Shown: positions 44,935-57,352 of the stretch, piece by piece | How the letters are laid out: each line of letters starts with the position of its first letter | Numbering within the stretch: position 1 is the first letter of the stretch | NCBI GenBank assembly: GCA_003439945.1 | Contig: QVRM01002466.1 | Span: 254,501-318,500 of the forward strand | Direction of reading: 5' to 3' | Length of the DNA: 64,000 bases | Origin: Dermanyssus gallinae | Lineage: Eukaryota; Arthropoda; Arachnida; Mesostigmata; Dermanyssidae | Program-made: the position numbers and the translations under genes | The notes under the pieces: generated by a model | The model's input: the letters and a program-made list of their open reading frames with translations, nothing else | Told to the model about the DNA's origin: nothing | The model's database searches: none

Positions 44935-46607
44935 AAAAATTGCAGACTTGCAAAATTATTGAAGCTAGCAGCTTCATCGATCGCAGATCCGCTGACTGTC
45001 ATTATAAATCGTTTGTTTGAGTCTGGCAGCTTTCCATCACGGTCGAAATATACGGCGTTGTTTTCTCTATTTAGGAAAAAGGGTGAGCGAAACCGCGCAG
45101 CCAACTATAGGCCGATCTCGATCGTGGATTATATCTCAAAGGTCATCGAGAAACTGGTGCTGGTTAGGCTAGATCGATATTTAGAGACGATACATTTCCT
45201 TTCCTCAAATTAGTTCGGCTTTCGCGGGGGTAGGTCGACTGACCTCGCGTTGGCCCATTTATGGCAGCGAGTGTCCGACTCGGTTGAACTACATAAGTTT
45301 TGTCTCGAAGTCTTTCTCGACGTGTCGGCGGCGTTTAATTGCCTTGTCATCATGATCATTCCCTTCTATTCCAAATGCTCGCTCAGCTGGGTTGCTCTGC
45401 GCCAGCGGTTGCCTGGTTTAGGTCCTATCTCTCAGGACGGAGACAGGTGGTACGAGCTGGTCAAATAGAGTCCTTATGGCAGCAGGTGGGTATCGGTGCC
45501 CCTCAAGGCTCGGTTATCGGACCTTTTATGTTTCTTATTCTACTGACTTTTATTCTATTAAGGATTCAGAAGCTAAACCTTGGCTCAGCTCCAGCTTTAA
45601 TGCTAGAATGATGAAATTAGAGCCCTTTTTGCTACAAGGCAAAGGGATTCGGTCCGTGACTTGTTCATTCGTTTTAACCTACTCACAGTAGAAAACATTT
45701 ACTCGCTGTGGGTTTCAATGTTAACGTACAAAATTTTGCGTGGAATTTCAATTCAATTTATTCACACTTTATCGTGTCATTATACCTAGTTATGTCCTAT
45801 AAGCTGATATTTGGTGAGTATACACATACGTACATTCAGGTTTCTACTTATAAAATACATCTGTTCATATACCAACATCGTCAGGAAGATAAAACGTTCA
45901 ATTCTGTAAGTTGGGTCAATGACCTAATTTGATTACAATTTCCCACATGATATCTATCACACTCGTTTTGACAGTATTTGCAGACACAGGTTTGTTGAGG
46001 TTCGTGATAACGCAATAACTTTTGCAGTGCCCTCTGTATCCATGAAGTCTAGTCAACACGCACTTGCGTACCGCCTTCCTGAAACCTGGACCCGCATTCC
46101 CAAACGCATAAGATGCCTCACTACGAAACACCTTTTCTCTCGCGAGTTAAAACAGTGGCTGTTAATTTCACAGTCAGAACCAGGCGTGTGATCTAGGTAT
46201 AGTTGGTATTACAACTGTTGTGCTTCGTATACGTGGACACACTCAGTTTTTGATTGTATTTATCCACATGTTTTTAGACATAGTTGTTGTAAATTGTGTT
46301 AATGCTGTACTAGTGGACTACTTCGTTTGTGTGTTATATTTGCAAGTTTGTTGCTCATGTGGTGTTCGGCGTTCTAACAAACGCACCAATTGCTGCTTTG
46401 AAGTTCTTGTGATAATCATTATCCACTGTAATACCATTGTGTGTAAAGTGCTTATACAAAGCACTCCTTGGATTTTGTCGAATGTAATTTTCTGCTTTGT
46501 TGTTTGATTCATCTTTTTTCAACTAATTTTATTTACCGAGAACTTAAGCGTTGTGAAATGCAGTTCCGTGAATAAACCACGTTTGAAATTGAAATTGAAT
46601 TGAATGA
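44935..46607 (+). pseudogene. CR1/Jockey-like LINE, RT domain to 3' tail, decayed
   Basis: Pieces in order: LTVIINRLFESGSFPS, ANYRPISIVDYISKVIEKLV (RT block 2), stop, FGFRGGRSTDLALAHL, FLDVSAAFN (the F.D...AFD block), GAPQGSVIGPFMFLI (the PQGS.LGP block), and near the end RLPETWTRIPKRIRCLTTKH followed by LKQWLL, the WN.LP..IR...F...LK..L terminal segment. The YxDD box is not visible. An in-frame TAG follows FLSSN (about 45211) and frames shift repeatedly. The 3' end is (TTGAAA)n/(TTGAA)n at about 46585-46607, the tandem tail expected of this group. Confidence 0.72.
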
Positions 46608-46847
46608 AGACGCGCAAAGGGCTATAGCAAACTATCGCCATTTAAAACGGCTCGACGTATATCATTTTTCCCCCCCAAACATTTAACAATTTTTATTATA
46701 ATTTAGAAGAATATATATAATGCTTCACGGCGTTGCTGCTCGTCGACCTAGTTGCTCCTTCTGCGCGCCGTAGCCGCTCTATCGCTCATGCCCGTGAGGA
46801 AGTCCTGCCCGCCCCCTGGCGCGAAGGTCCGGGTCCATCCAGTCTCT

Positions 46848-47100
46848 CATAGTTCCGAGCACTGAGGTCGCGTTACCTCTTTGGATTTCCAGGGACAGTC
46901 GCTGGGAGAAGAAGGCGTGCGCCCTCTTGTCCATCGTCGCCTGCCGTAACGCGTCGCCAACCCGAGAGATCAATGTTACCGTGAGGGGCCCAGGGCCACC
47001 CATCGTCTCGAACGCGAATGGCGAAAAGTGGTGCGCCCGACTTAGGTCCGCATACTTTCCTATTTTTGAGGTCTCAGCTCGCGAAACGGTAGTCCCCGGG
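46848..47100 (-). pseudogene. LINE C-terminal fragment (WYLDDG family)
   Basis: Reads KYADLSRAHHFSPFAFETMG then FFSQRLSLEIQRGNATSVLGT. Aligns with 16615-16815 and 39215-39447. It extends further 5' than either and so shows the KYADL..HHF.PFAFET block best. Confidence 0.65.
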
Positions 47101-47259
47101 CGGGACGAGGGAAACGTATATCATTGGGTTTGTAAGGTGCGGCAACGACGAGATTCATGCAAGCCGGTGAAGCAGGTGACTAGATATCCGATCGGAAGCA
47201 GACACCGCGATATGGTAGACGGGTTTCAAACAGGGCTTGGCAGTTAGGGGCTGTGGGTC

Positions 47260-47695
47260 AGGTCACGCGTTTACCTGGGCGCAGAGAATAAAATAAATTA
47301 TTTCTGGAGAAATTCCAAATTTTGCCAGGGCCAGGAGTGATACAAGCGGTTACGGTCAGTTCCAAAGCTGCAAGGTTAAAATGAGCAATATCACCAGTAA
47401 GGTCTGGGTGCTATGCGAGTCTGAGAAGGCGGGAGGCGTGGAACATACTCTTCTACACTGCGAGCCTTTTTGGGAGGTGAGGTGCACGGGCTCTACGGCC
47501 GTGAGGGGTCGCCTTATGGAGGAGGGAGTTAGCTACATGACGACCTCGACGGAGGCTTGGAATGAGGCGACGGCCTTTTTGACGCTCAAGACAGCCAAAG
47601 AGGCCTCTAAGCGGGAAAGGTTCACGCAGCAGTCTCGGGACAGTGGGCCAATGAGGAGTAGGAGGGGAAGTGCAGCGAGGCCCTCAGGATCTTGA
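47260..47695 (+). pseudogene. R1-like LINE C-terminal fragment
   Basis: Contains CESEKAGGVEHTLLHCEPFW, the Cx..HTLxxC knuckle at the C-terminus of R1-clade ORF2 proteins, then a basic Gln/Arg-rich end (SKRERFTQQSR). The upstream part is in another frame. Confidence 0.6.
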
Positions 47696-47849
47696 CGCAC
47701 CCTTTAAAATAGCGTACACTTTGGCATAAGCCGCCTATTTGAATGCTCGTAAATATGCAAAAAAGTGGGCAGAAACCTAGCTGAATCAAAGAAAACGGCA
47801 GAGATGCCTCTGCTATTCTCTTTACCCATGGCTTCAATGAAAGCCAAGT

Positions 47850-48086
47850 GTTAACGAGTCGGGATTTGATCTTATCGATAGCAGTGGTTGCTCGCGTGTT
47901 AAGGGTCAACTCTCTGCGGGCCGTTACCAGCACCGCCAGATCGTCCGCGTAGACAATTGTTTCGTTGGCCAGGTTCCATCGGACCAGGCCCGGAGCGAAG
48001 CCCTGCGCGACTTCTGCTGTAATCTGTTGGGTTATTTCTTCTCCATATATATATATATATATATATATATGCGTTCGGTCAATCAA
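47850..48086 (-). pseudogene. R1-like reverse transcriptase fragment
   Basis: Minus strand reads AQGFAPGLVRWNLANE then IVYADDLAVLVTARREL ... TAIDKIKSRLVNTWLSL. This is the PQGS.LGP..WN block, the YADD catalytic box and the following helix of R1-type RT. A (TA)n tract sits upstream (48048-48070). It faces the fragment at 47260-47695. Confidence 0.7.
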
Positions 48087-48149
48087 ATAAAGAGATAAAA
48101 TACGGCGTAGGTAGGGGAGGAAGTTACTATTCTCCAGAGTCTACATGAT

Positions 48150-48320
48150 GGCTTCGAAGTAATGCCAAAGTACTACCAAGCCCGGAGGGGGGGTGGGGAG
48201 GAATCCGGGTTTAGTGGGTTTGCGAGTCTCACACTAGCCACGCAGGCTGCTAGTGGCGCATGTGCATCGTGCATTCCTGAAACCTCCCAGAATAGAAAAA
48301 AAAGGTCTGCATTATGACGC
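48150..48320 (+). other. R1-like LINE 3' block with A-rich end
   Basis: GGGTTTAGTGGGTTTGCGAGTC then TCACACT at about 48207-48235, ending in GAATAGAAAAAAAA at 48290-48303. Same 3' block as at 31748 and 49995. Confidence 0.5.
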
Positions 48321-49670
48321 CCCAAATCGCCGTACTAAATACGTTTCCAACATCGAGAAGCATCAATAACACAAAAGCTTTTATTTAGGAGACCAGATCG
48401 CCTCGTGTTCTGCTCACTTAAAGACATGTTGGATAGCATCCAGCGTTAAGCAGCCCTGTCGAAACCAGAATTGAGTCCGTGAGAGCGCTTGCCTATGGGG
48501 GGAGCCCCATCTACGAACTTCTTTCTTGTGTGTAGAGCTAAGGTGTGTGTCTTTGATGTGTAGAGCTAAGGTTGCGGCGGATGGCTTTCACATGCTAAGG
48601 TATCCCAGAAACCCTAGCCGATATTCGATGCCTGCAAAACTAACTGCCATCATTCAACAAACGTACAGAAAAGCGAAGCTTTCTATTGTGACCCTAGAGC
48701 CAAGAGATCTGATAGAGCTACAAATTTACCCGCTTTATTTACTATAGTTATAATTAAAGGTACTACTGAGACTCACACTTTCAAGTCAGTGATGATAGTA
48801 TTACAATTATTATCCCTTCTAGGGATAACAAGATACAATGTTTAAATATACATAAGTTAAATGTTTTCTCGCTCAGCTCTGCTTTCTTTGAAGTCTGCTA
48901 AACTTGAAAACAAACCGAGGTAGGGCTAATAAATCCAACATAAAACGTTGCTTAATGGAAATACGGGTACAATTTTACGACCTAGACAACCGGACTTGCG
49001 GAAAACCCTATTATTTCACTCCATGGTAGATGACTAGCGTTATTGCAACACGATCGCAATTCATTTTTAGCCACTTTGCGGCAAAAATCGATGCCAGTGA
49101 ACTTCAGTTTCAACAAGATAGTGTAAAAAGCACAGCAAGCGAAGCAGTTGAGCTTTTGAGGATGAAGTGCCCCAAGAAGGCCCGATTTATAAAAATCTTT
49201 AGAAGGACGAGATCTATTAGAAATTGTTCTTTTGAATGTAATATCTTAGATCATTTTTATGTTGTTTTAAAAATCTAACGTTTCTTTTAGATATTCCTGT
49301 ATACGTATTTATAAAACCAGTTAGAGGGCTAGTACCATTTATACATAATATGGATGAGATCGAATAGTTGTGCAAGAAGAAACACAATATATAAATATTC
49401 GTGTAATAGCATTTGTGTTCGAGCAGCTATTTTCACATATAGAGTTACACAAAAAGAGAACGGGTAAAACGATTCGAATGCTCCAGCCCATGACTTTGAA
49501 GACGGTGCAGCATTAGTCCTGAAATAATTCGAGCAGTACTTTGAGGAAACGTTGTATCTCTACAGCTGTGATTTTTTTCCGGCAGTTGGAGAAGAGACAG
49601 TTCCGAAAGAGGGTCGTTATTTGTATCGATGAACTGTTTGTTATAGTGCGGGTGAAATTCCCCTGTATGA
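48320..49670. other. Intergenic, no gene seen
   Basis: No supported gene. Apparent open frames are short and unrelated to any family I recognise. A 16-bp direct duplication (TGTGTAGAGCTAAGGT) lies at about 48529-48573. Confidence 0.4.
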
Positions 49671-49673
49671 CGC

Positions 49674-50095
49674 ATGTGCAACTCGGGGGAGCCGGATGAT
49701 GTTAGGCACTGCTATGAGCGGTGCTCCTTCTTCGACACTGAGCGAGAGCTATTGTCCCGGAACCTAGGACTGCAGAACCCCCTGACATGCCAGGACCTTG
49801 TAGAGGCGCTCCTCAACGATCACAAATCCTGGATTCTAGTAAGAAGATTCGCACAAGGTATCTCTGAGGCGAAAATAACCGCCGCACAATGCCGAGCAGC
49901 CTAAATGGCAAGAAGAGTAGCCAGGCGAAGTAATCTCGAGAAGACAGTACTGCGGCCACCCCCGTCAAGGGGCAAAGAGGACGACTGGATTTTAGTGGGT
50001 GCGAGTCCCACACTACCGAGGCTTTAACAACGTCGCCCGGTGTGCATAACACATTTTATCAGTTACCTCTATAAAAAAAAAAAAAAAAAAAAAAA
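49674..50095 (+). pseudogene. R1-like LINE 3' end with long poly(A), 5' truncated
   Basis: Begins within the C-terminal domain: DDVRHCYERCSFFDTERELL ... LVEALLNDHKSWILVRRF, matching the H..xxC..F...R..L and W..V..F pattern of R1-clade ends. The UTR holds TTTAGTGGGTGCGAGTCCCA (hairpin GTGGG/CCCAC) and ends in about 23 A (50073-50095). The clean poly(A) suggests this is one of the younger insertions in the window. Confidence 0.75.
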
Positions 50096-50356
50096 TAGTG
50101 CGGGTGAAACCTCCTCAAGCGCTCCCTTGCAAATTTCACGTATATTTAGGCCCATCGTTCATACTGCCTTAGAGATGAGAGTATGCGTAGTCTAATATTT
50201 GCTGACTAGTTTGTCTTCATCAGCCACTGTCCCTTGCGTCTCTAAAGTTAGGCAGAGAAAGTTTTTCTCGCTCAGGACTAGTAGGCGAGCGAAATTTCTT
50301 CTTGGCCTCAAGGGTGTAGCTAGCTTTCCTAACCACGTTCTGAGTGTCCATAGCTT

Positions 50357-50659
50357 GTGGCACGCGAATACCTCGACGTGACTTTCGAGAATCGATGGGT
50401 TGGCCGGGGCGGGACGATTGCTAGGCTACCGCGATCGCCTGATTTAACGAGTCTCGATTTTGTTCTTTGGGGCCACCTGATGGCTTTTGTCTATGAGACT
50501 CCGGTCGAGTCACGTGAAGAGCTGGTCGCCAGGATAACCCGCGTTGCTGAGGTCGTTCAAGCAACGCCTGGCATAATTCAAAACGTCCAACGATATCTCT
50601 GCAGGTGCTACCAAATGTGTATAATGGCTCGCAGAGGCACGTTCGAGCAGTTACTGTAA
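50357..50659 (+). pseudogene. IS630/Tc1/mariner-type transposase, 3' half
   Basis: Reads REYLDVTFENRWVGRGG, LPRSPDLTSLDFVLWGHL, VYETPVESREEL and ends GTFEQLL. Aligns throughout with the transposase halves at 56716-57730 (REYLNEAFKNRWIGRGG, PPRSPDLTSLDFFLWGYL, FEHFL). The third acidic catalytic position region (SPDLTSLDF) is present; everything 5' of REYL, including the catalytic QHDGAPPH block, is missing. The last part is intact to the stop. Confidence 0.7.
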
Positions 50660-51216
50660 CATAGTAAATAGGGTGTGTTTCTCTAGAGCTATGACGAGTG
50701 ATTTGTCTGAGTAGGTCATTTATGCATGCACCCAATCTCGACATGTTTTCCGAAAATTCTTAATTACTCCGCAACTACGGTTTGCATTGACATAGATCTG
50801 ATACCAAAATTATCGTCAATGCGCATTTGCCTGAATGTGTCAGCTTTAAGTTGCAAATTATCGTTGAGTTATGCTTTTGGGGTATTGTGCGTGAAGGCTA
50901 ATAAAATAACTTTATTTTTGAATCTCTCTTCTAAACGACTATGTCGCATTTTCTGTTCAGCGTTACATGTACTTCGGAAGAAATAGAATAGTTTTCTTAC
51001 GAACACGGACCGTGTGCTTAGTTATTGTATAGGATAACTAGGTTGTTTCGCAACAAGCACATTTGTATGGCTTCTATGTGAGGGGCAAAAATCCACAAAT
51101 TATTGTTAATTTAATTGCTCACTCCGAACACACAAACAAACTCTTAGAGACTCTGTTCCATGAAGAAATATTTGTTGTAGGACGCTACAAATCTAATAGT
51201 CTTTAAAAATCAGTAT

Positions 51217-51470
51217 TAAATAAATTATATATAAGATATAGAGAGATATATAATAGAGAGAGATAGGGATTTTATATTTTATATGCGAGTTGAGAGTTAT
51301 ATTTATAGTTATAGTATATTTTATTTATATTTATATTTATATTTATATTTATATTTATATTTAGATTTATATTTATAGTTATATTTAATTTATATTTATA
51401 TTTATATTTATTTTATATTTATATTTATATTTATATTTTATATTTTATATTTTATATTTATATTTATATA
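51217..51470. repeat. (TATTTA)n hexanucleotide repeat
   Basis: TTTATA-type hexamers with GA-rich flank at 51237-51265. Between 50660 and 51216 and between 51471 and 52270 I see no gene. Confidence 0.9.
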
Positions 51471-52269
51471 TGACAAGCATATTGGTTTATGTATTGCTCG
51501 CCGTGTAAACTTCGGTGAAGTATGGTCTAAGCGTTCGCCGTTCAAGGTTGGATGTGATTAGTTCGTCTACGCGAAGGCCTAAGGAAACGCTTTCAAGCTA
51601 GGGGAAGTGAGAAATCGAAAATGTAATTTTAGTAAGTTGTAGTATGCACTTATGTAGCTTTCAGCCTGCAGTCGCACCTAGTGTTGAGAAGTATTCCACG
51701 AATTTTAGAGTGCTACGTGTGATGCGGATTCTGCTGTCACAGTGAAATGCGATTTACGGTGGTTGAAGTGATTTAAAATTCTTTTATACCGTTACAGACG
51801 GTTTGTATTTGAACGGTTGTATTTCACACTTCGAAGCCAATTTAAAATGAGTATATAAAGCGTATATAAAAAGCTAAGTGTCTCGAGATTGATCTCAGTG
51901 AAAAAAGCTGGATGGGCGTGTCGAGATTTGACGCAGACCGGGAAGCAACATCGTGTTGCTTTTGTTAAAAAAACGGGGGTTCTTGAATTGAGCACTTAGT
52001 CACCTTCTCAAAACGGAATACATTCCATTTATGCGACCTGCTTCTAACTTCCAGAGTAAAGAGTGGTCCACCTGTTGGAGTAAATTCCACGACATAAACA
52101 AAGCGCCAGTCATCGGCCGCAAAGTCATCGTTGTTACTGCCAGGAGTGGGGTTTGGACGATGATTGAGGTCGAAGTGGGCTATGCGATGGCCGTTGGATT
52201 GAATGCAACTGAGTGCTTGGCAAACATGTTCGCTGAAAGCACGAGGCGGGAGGTCACAAAGCCGCACCC

Positions 52270-52530
52270 CAGGGAGTCTTGAGCGGTGGTTCCCGCAACA
52301 CAACAATGGCCCCGCTCAAACGGCTCAACAAACGCAGAACGTTTTCGAAAACGCGGAGATCAAAGTGGTGGGGCGAACTGCGTCTGCTTCACCTGACTTG
52401 GTACTGTACTATTTGTTAGCCTTCGCTACTGCAGAGAAAAATCTGCGTGACAAGTGCCTTGCAACACACGCAAAGAGGTCCCCAGTGCTTGTAAGAATAA
52501 ATGAAAAATGCGACCCTGGAAAATAATCGT
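52270..52530 (+). pseudogene. Degenerate mariner-like transposase fragment
   Basis: QHNNGPAQTAQQTQNVFENA, KVVGRTASASPDLVLYYLLA and LRDKC can be laid over the HHDNA..HTA..T..FL, PPYSPDLAPCDFFLF and LRG..F blocks of mariner. The catalytic Asp appear changed (HNN, VLYY), so it is long dead. Confidence 0.4.
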
Positions 52531-52539
52531 GAATGACGA

Positions 52540-53780
52540 GCGATTTTGAGGTATAAAAGTATTTGGATGTATTAATGTTTCTTAACGGACTATTTCTCGG
52601 CATTTTTCACACTTTAGGACCATGCCTACTGGTTGATAGAGAGCCGACACACTAGATATGTAAATATACGCAGTACTGTATGCATATAGATAGGAGTTAG
52701 AGGAGACATTTTTTGTCGCACGCTTTGAAGGACCGAACTATATATATATCTAGTGGTTCTACCCAGAGGGCCAGTTGTGCTTACCAAAAATGGCCCATTA
52801 AGCATACTTATTTAACAGCGTTCTTCAATTGAGAAAGAACACTCCCACCCATTAAAAGTTTGAGAATAAATTGAGGCTATATACGCCCCAATACCTCTTA
52901 TCATTCGCTTTACGGGATGAAACTAAAATGAGCCAGTTTACCGTAGGCCTTTTAGTAACGTGGTTGTACAAGGTTACCTTTTAAGGTTGCTAAATTTGCT
53001 AAAAAATGCTAACGTATCTATTATAATAACCTCCTCCTCTCTCGAAAGTGGAGACTGTCAGATATGTCCAGATGGAGCCTTGGTCCTAGCAGCAATGATC
53101 AGGCAAGATTGTCGGTCTCACACCAAGTTTCAGCACGCAACATTGCCTGAATGTGGTGACGTTCTTAGTTTTGCGAATGTTTAACGCTTGTTTCGCGGAT
53201 CCAACAAATAGGAATTAACGCAATCAAGGAAAGGCGACACTCCGATTATAAGCAGAATTATTCGTACGCTGTCACGTGGCTGCAGCCAGCACACGAGAGA
53301 TCAATACATACATTTCCACAATGATGGGTTCAACTAGTAGCAGCAGTAATTACAATGTCCTAGATATGACCTATCTAACGACCGCAGAGAGTCGGTGCGA
53401 TAAGGCGACCACCCTACTGACCCCTACGAGACTTAAAAGCTAAGACGTCTCCACGACTAAACAGTATCTAACATGTAACGCATACGACATGCACTGTAAT
53501 CTTAGTAGCTTGTATTTATTATTCATGCATAGTTGCACACTCCATTGCTCATCTCTTAGCTATTTATATGTAACAAAAATAAACACTGGCGCACTGATAG
53601 ATACAGCCCATCTGAGAAGACGAAGAACAGACAGAGAAACGGGTATCTCTTCTATTTATATTGTGTACACACGCCTGACGGCGTTCGAAAGCATTCCAGT
53701 GATTAGGACATTAATTGCAAGCTGGTCACTTGCCGGTTTTAACAGCGGCGCCGGCCGATAAAGTCGTCAAACGTAATAAC
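52540..53780. other. Intergenic, no gene seen
   Basis: Nothing recognised. A LINE-like string (SSLESGDCQICPDGALVLAA near 53036-53095) hints at decayed transposon sequence but is too weak to call. Confidence 0.3.
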
Positions 53781-54074
53781 GCAATAAAGGACGAACGTTG
53801 CGGTGTCGTAAACGCGCCCTACCGCTCGACGTCCACAAGCAACACAACAGGACACGCGATGGGCGCGGACGGGGTCGTGGGATGCTCCGTGGGCTCCATC
53901 CAGTAGCAGCCTGCACAAGACAACACTCGATGGAGACGAGACGCGCGACGATGGAGACGAGACGCGCAACACCGTCACGAGACAGCAGCCCAGCATCCAA
54001 ATGTCCATGTTCTATTCAGCCTCGTTCGAGCGTTCGACGACGGCGTTCATCGGCACACGTATGCAAGCAAGCCA

Positions 54075-54545
54075 AAATCGTAACAACAACAACGACATCG
54101 ATAGCAGCAAAAATAATGACAGCGTCAGCAGCAGGAACAGCAACAACAACAGCAGCAACGTTACCAGCAGCAGCAACAACAGCAATAGCAACAAAAACAG
54201 TAAGAACAGTAACAACATCACCAGGTGCAACAACAATAGCAACAAAAACAATAACAACATCAGCAGCAGCAGCAACAACAACAACAACAACCGCAACCAC
54301 CACAACAACAACAGCAACAACAACGTCAACAACAACATGAAAAACAACATGAACAACAACGTCAACAACAACATGAACAACAACAACATCAACAACAACA
54401 TTACGACAACGTCAACAACAACAATAGGTACAAAAACAATAACAACATCACCTGCAACAGCAAAAAGAACAACGACAATGACAATAATACAAACAGCAGC
54501 AGCAGCAACAAGGACAATGGCAATAACCGCATCATGAACAACAAG
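54075..54545. repeat. (AAC/AGC)n cryptically simple sequence
   Basis: Almost pure AAC, AGC and ATC triplets giving Asn/Ser runs on plus and Leu/Val runs on minus. The multiple long overlapping open frames here are repeat artefacts. A poly-Asn protein exon cannot be excluded, but no flanking exon structure supports one. Confidence 0.85.
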
Positions 54546-54861
54546 TGGCTATATATCAGTAAAAATAACAAACATAATCCGTTAGAAGAGAAAGTAGTTA
54601 GAAAATTGGCTTTAGTGCAATTGGACATTATTATTGTGGAACTAGCTCGCATTAACGGCCTTCAACGGCAGGTCACCTAAACTAGACATGCCGACAACTG
54701 AGGGACTAAATAATATTTATACGCCAAAGAGAAATCAATGTAAACTAAGTGCAGAGTAGCAAGTTAGCGTGTTAAATCTATTCATATGTCTATGTTAAGG
54801 CATGCACACACAAAATATTTACATACATTGTAGATACGCTGCAAAAATACACTGCATTGTT

Positions 54862-54911
54862 GCTGGACCGCACTTTGTATGAATGCTTTTGCCTATTTAG
54901 TGCGGTCCAGC
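54862..54911. repeat. Inverted repeat, 13-bp perfect arms
   Basis: GCTGGACCGCACT at 54862-54874 pairs exactly with 54899-54911 across a 24-nt loop. No association with a gene was found. Confidence 0.85.
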
Positions 54912-55232
54912 TTAGCAGCTCAGATAACAACGGCCCACAACGGTCGATGCAAGAATAAAGACCACGGCCTAGCATGATTACAATATCGCGGATACCTCTC
55001 ATTTAAGCTCCTACATACGTCTCGACGAGATCTCTATAAAATACTTACATACATCATACTCCAGGATGGACATGCTTAAAGGTGGTTAAAAAGATAAAAG
55101 CAGCATTATGGCATATAGTCATCACCAGTCAACAACACTCCAAACAAATCCTTACTGTACGTCATACCGACGAAAATCACATACGGGTATAGCGGGACTC
55201 ACGCTTTCTTCCGGTGTACTGTAAAAAAACAT

Positions 55233-55257
55233 ATATATATATATATATGTATATATA

Positions 55258-55290
<33 letters not shown>
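55233..55290. repeat. (TA)n tract abutting transposon cluster
   Basis: Interrupted TA repeats that end exactly where the element at 55291 begins. Confidence 0.9.
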
Positions 55291-55292
<2 letters not shown>

Positions 55293-56118
55293 GGTCATTC
55301 AGGGAGTATTGTACTTCTTTCAAGGTTTGATAGAGCTCGGCAAGAAAATAATTTTTCCTATGGAGGGAGGACGCGGAAACGTCTTGTTTAAAAGAGAGAG
55401 TGAAGTTTATAAAAGTAGTTATTTAGCTTTTTTCTCCTACATAGTTGTGCGAAATGTACGTTTGCGGGAGAACCATTTAACGCATGAAGGAACCGATTAC
55501 ACTGGCGTATTCGGAGGAAAATTCTGCGCAACGGAAGACACTTCACTAGCTTAAAAAATTGTTCTCTTGCTGAGTTCTACCAAACCTCAAAATATGTACC
55601 TAACTTTCTCATACGCCCTATGGAAATATGCATGCCTTCGCTTTCGATATGGCTATCGAAAAAGCTTAGTGACTTGACAACTACGTAACGCAGCATCATC
55701 ACTTTGGTACGAAAGTGGTAGGCATTATATTTTCCATTGCGTGAGAGTTATCTTTTGAACATACAGTTTTGGTCGTAATGGAAAAAAATTACGATTTTTC
55801 ACGAAAAAGCGTTAACGTAAGACATAACAACATATCGACTTTTTATGACTTTTCTCAACCTGTGTATTGGCTCTTTGCTACGCAAGCTAGTATCTTACGT
55901 TGTGCAGAATTTTCCTCTGAACACGCCGGTGGTTCTCCCGCAAACGTAGATTTCGCACAACTATGTAGGAAAAAAAAGGCAGAATAACGACTTTTATAAA
56001 TTTCATCCTCACTCCTAAACAAAACGTTTCCGCGTCCTTCCTCCATAGGGAAAAATTATTTTCTTGCCGAGCCCTATCAAACCTCGAAAGAAGTACAATA
56101 CTCCCTGAATGACCCTGT
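55291..56118. mobile_element. Non-autonomous transposon with long inverted repeats (828 bp)
   Basis: Starts CAGGGTCATTCAGGGAGTAT and ends with the reverse complement of that end; the inverted arms run roughly 250 bp with moderate divergence. Sub-terminal blocks (TTTGATAGAGCTCGGCAAGA, ACGTTTGCGGGAGAACCA) are shared with the inverted pair at 56131-58315. No transposase is inside, so it is probably mobilised by a relative. (TA)n flanks both ends, consistent with TA target sites. Confidence 0.8.
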
Positions 56119-56715
56119 ATATATATATATACAGGGTGTTACGTAAAAAGTAGTACTTCTTTCGAGGTTTGATAGAGCTCGGCAAGAAAATAATTTTTCC
56201 CAATGGGCGGAAGCCAAGAAAACGTTTTGTTTAGGAGTGAGGATGAAATTTAGAAAAGTCGTTATTCTGCCTTATTTTCTTCTACATAGTTGTACAAAAT
56301 CTACGTTTGCGGGAGAACCAGTCAACGCATGAAGCAACCGATCATACCAGTGTGTTCGGCGGAAAATTTTGCATAACCTAAATGACACCTAACGCAAGCT
56401 AGCAAAAAGCAAATAGGTGGAATAAAAAAAATCATAAAAAGTCGATTTGTTGTTATAACTTACGTTGAAGCTTTCACGTGCAAAATCTAAAAATTTTGCC
56501 ATTGCGCACAAATGACGAACACTCTCTGACGATAGCAAATTTAATGCCCGTCATTTTCGTACCAAAGTGATGGTGCTGCGTTACGTAGTTGCTGAGAAAC
56601 TAGGCTTTTTCGACAGCCATATCAAAAGCAAAGGCATGCATACTTCCTAGCATCTTGACCTGCTTTACCACAGAAACCACTTGCGCACGTCCAGAAACAC
56701 ACCAGCATTTATTTA

Positions 56716-57090
56716 TTATAAGAAGTGCTCGAAGTTCCGTCCGCCTACCACTAAACACGTTCTGTAGCGATTGCACAGGCTCTCTTGCACTCGTGTAAAT
56801 ATGTTAGGCATTGCCCTAACGGCGTCAGCAGCGTTGAATATACGGTCAACCAGATCTTCACGCGATTCAACGGGGGTTTCGTAGACAACACTCTTTAGGT
56901 AGCCCCACAAAAAAAAGTCGAGGCTTGTTAAATCGGGGGAGCGAGGTGGCCAAGCTATAGACCCGCCTCGGCCGATCCACCGATTCTTGAATGCTTCGTT
57001 TAGGTATTCTCGAACCGTAGCAGAGTTGTGTGGCGGCATTTTCAGACGAAAGCTTTCCAGGATGCCTTCTAACAACTGGGTAACGTATGA
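56716..57090 (-). pseudogene. Transposase 3' half, left arm
   Basis: Reads LLEGILESFRLKM then PPHNSATVREYLNEAFKNRW, PPRSPDLTSLDFFLWGYL and FEHFL. Relative to the right arm it lacks 21 nt (7 codons) covering WFQHDGA, and so the second catalytic Asp. The N-terminal DNA-binding half is not found. Upstream codons in the same frame to 57258 look unrelated to a transposase. Confidence 0.75.
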
Positions 57091-57352
57091 ATCAAAAACG
57101 CGCGATACGCAGCTGCATCTAATCTGGCGGAAACAAACACACCAGCATTTGTTTACGCTGAGCAGCCGGCTTTGTTTCGAAATTATTCGCCGTTCGCACA
57201 AGCTTCTATCGGAAATTTGCGCGGGCTTTGATTCGGAATTCGTCATTCGAGACGCCAAAACACCATAAGAAAAACCGCCAACGCCAAAAGCTATAAAACG
57301 AAGTGTCAGGTCTGCCTATCGCGCATTTTTTATTTATACGTTACCCCAGCTT

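Noticed and set aside
53739..54652. Several long open frames rich in Asn, Ser, Leu or Val
   Set aside because: All derive from AAC/AGC/ATC triplet repeats and overlap on both strands, as expected of low-complexity DNA.
56716..57258. A single 180-residue gene on the minus strand
   Set aside because: Only its C-terminal part is transposase; the N-terminal 60 residues are unrelated sequence read through the core of the inverted pair.
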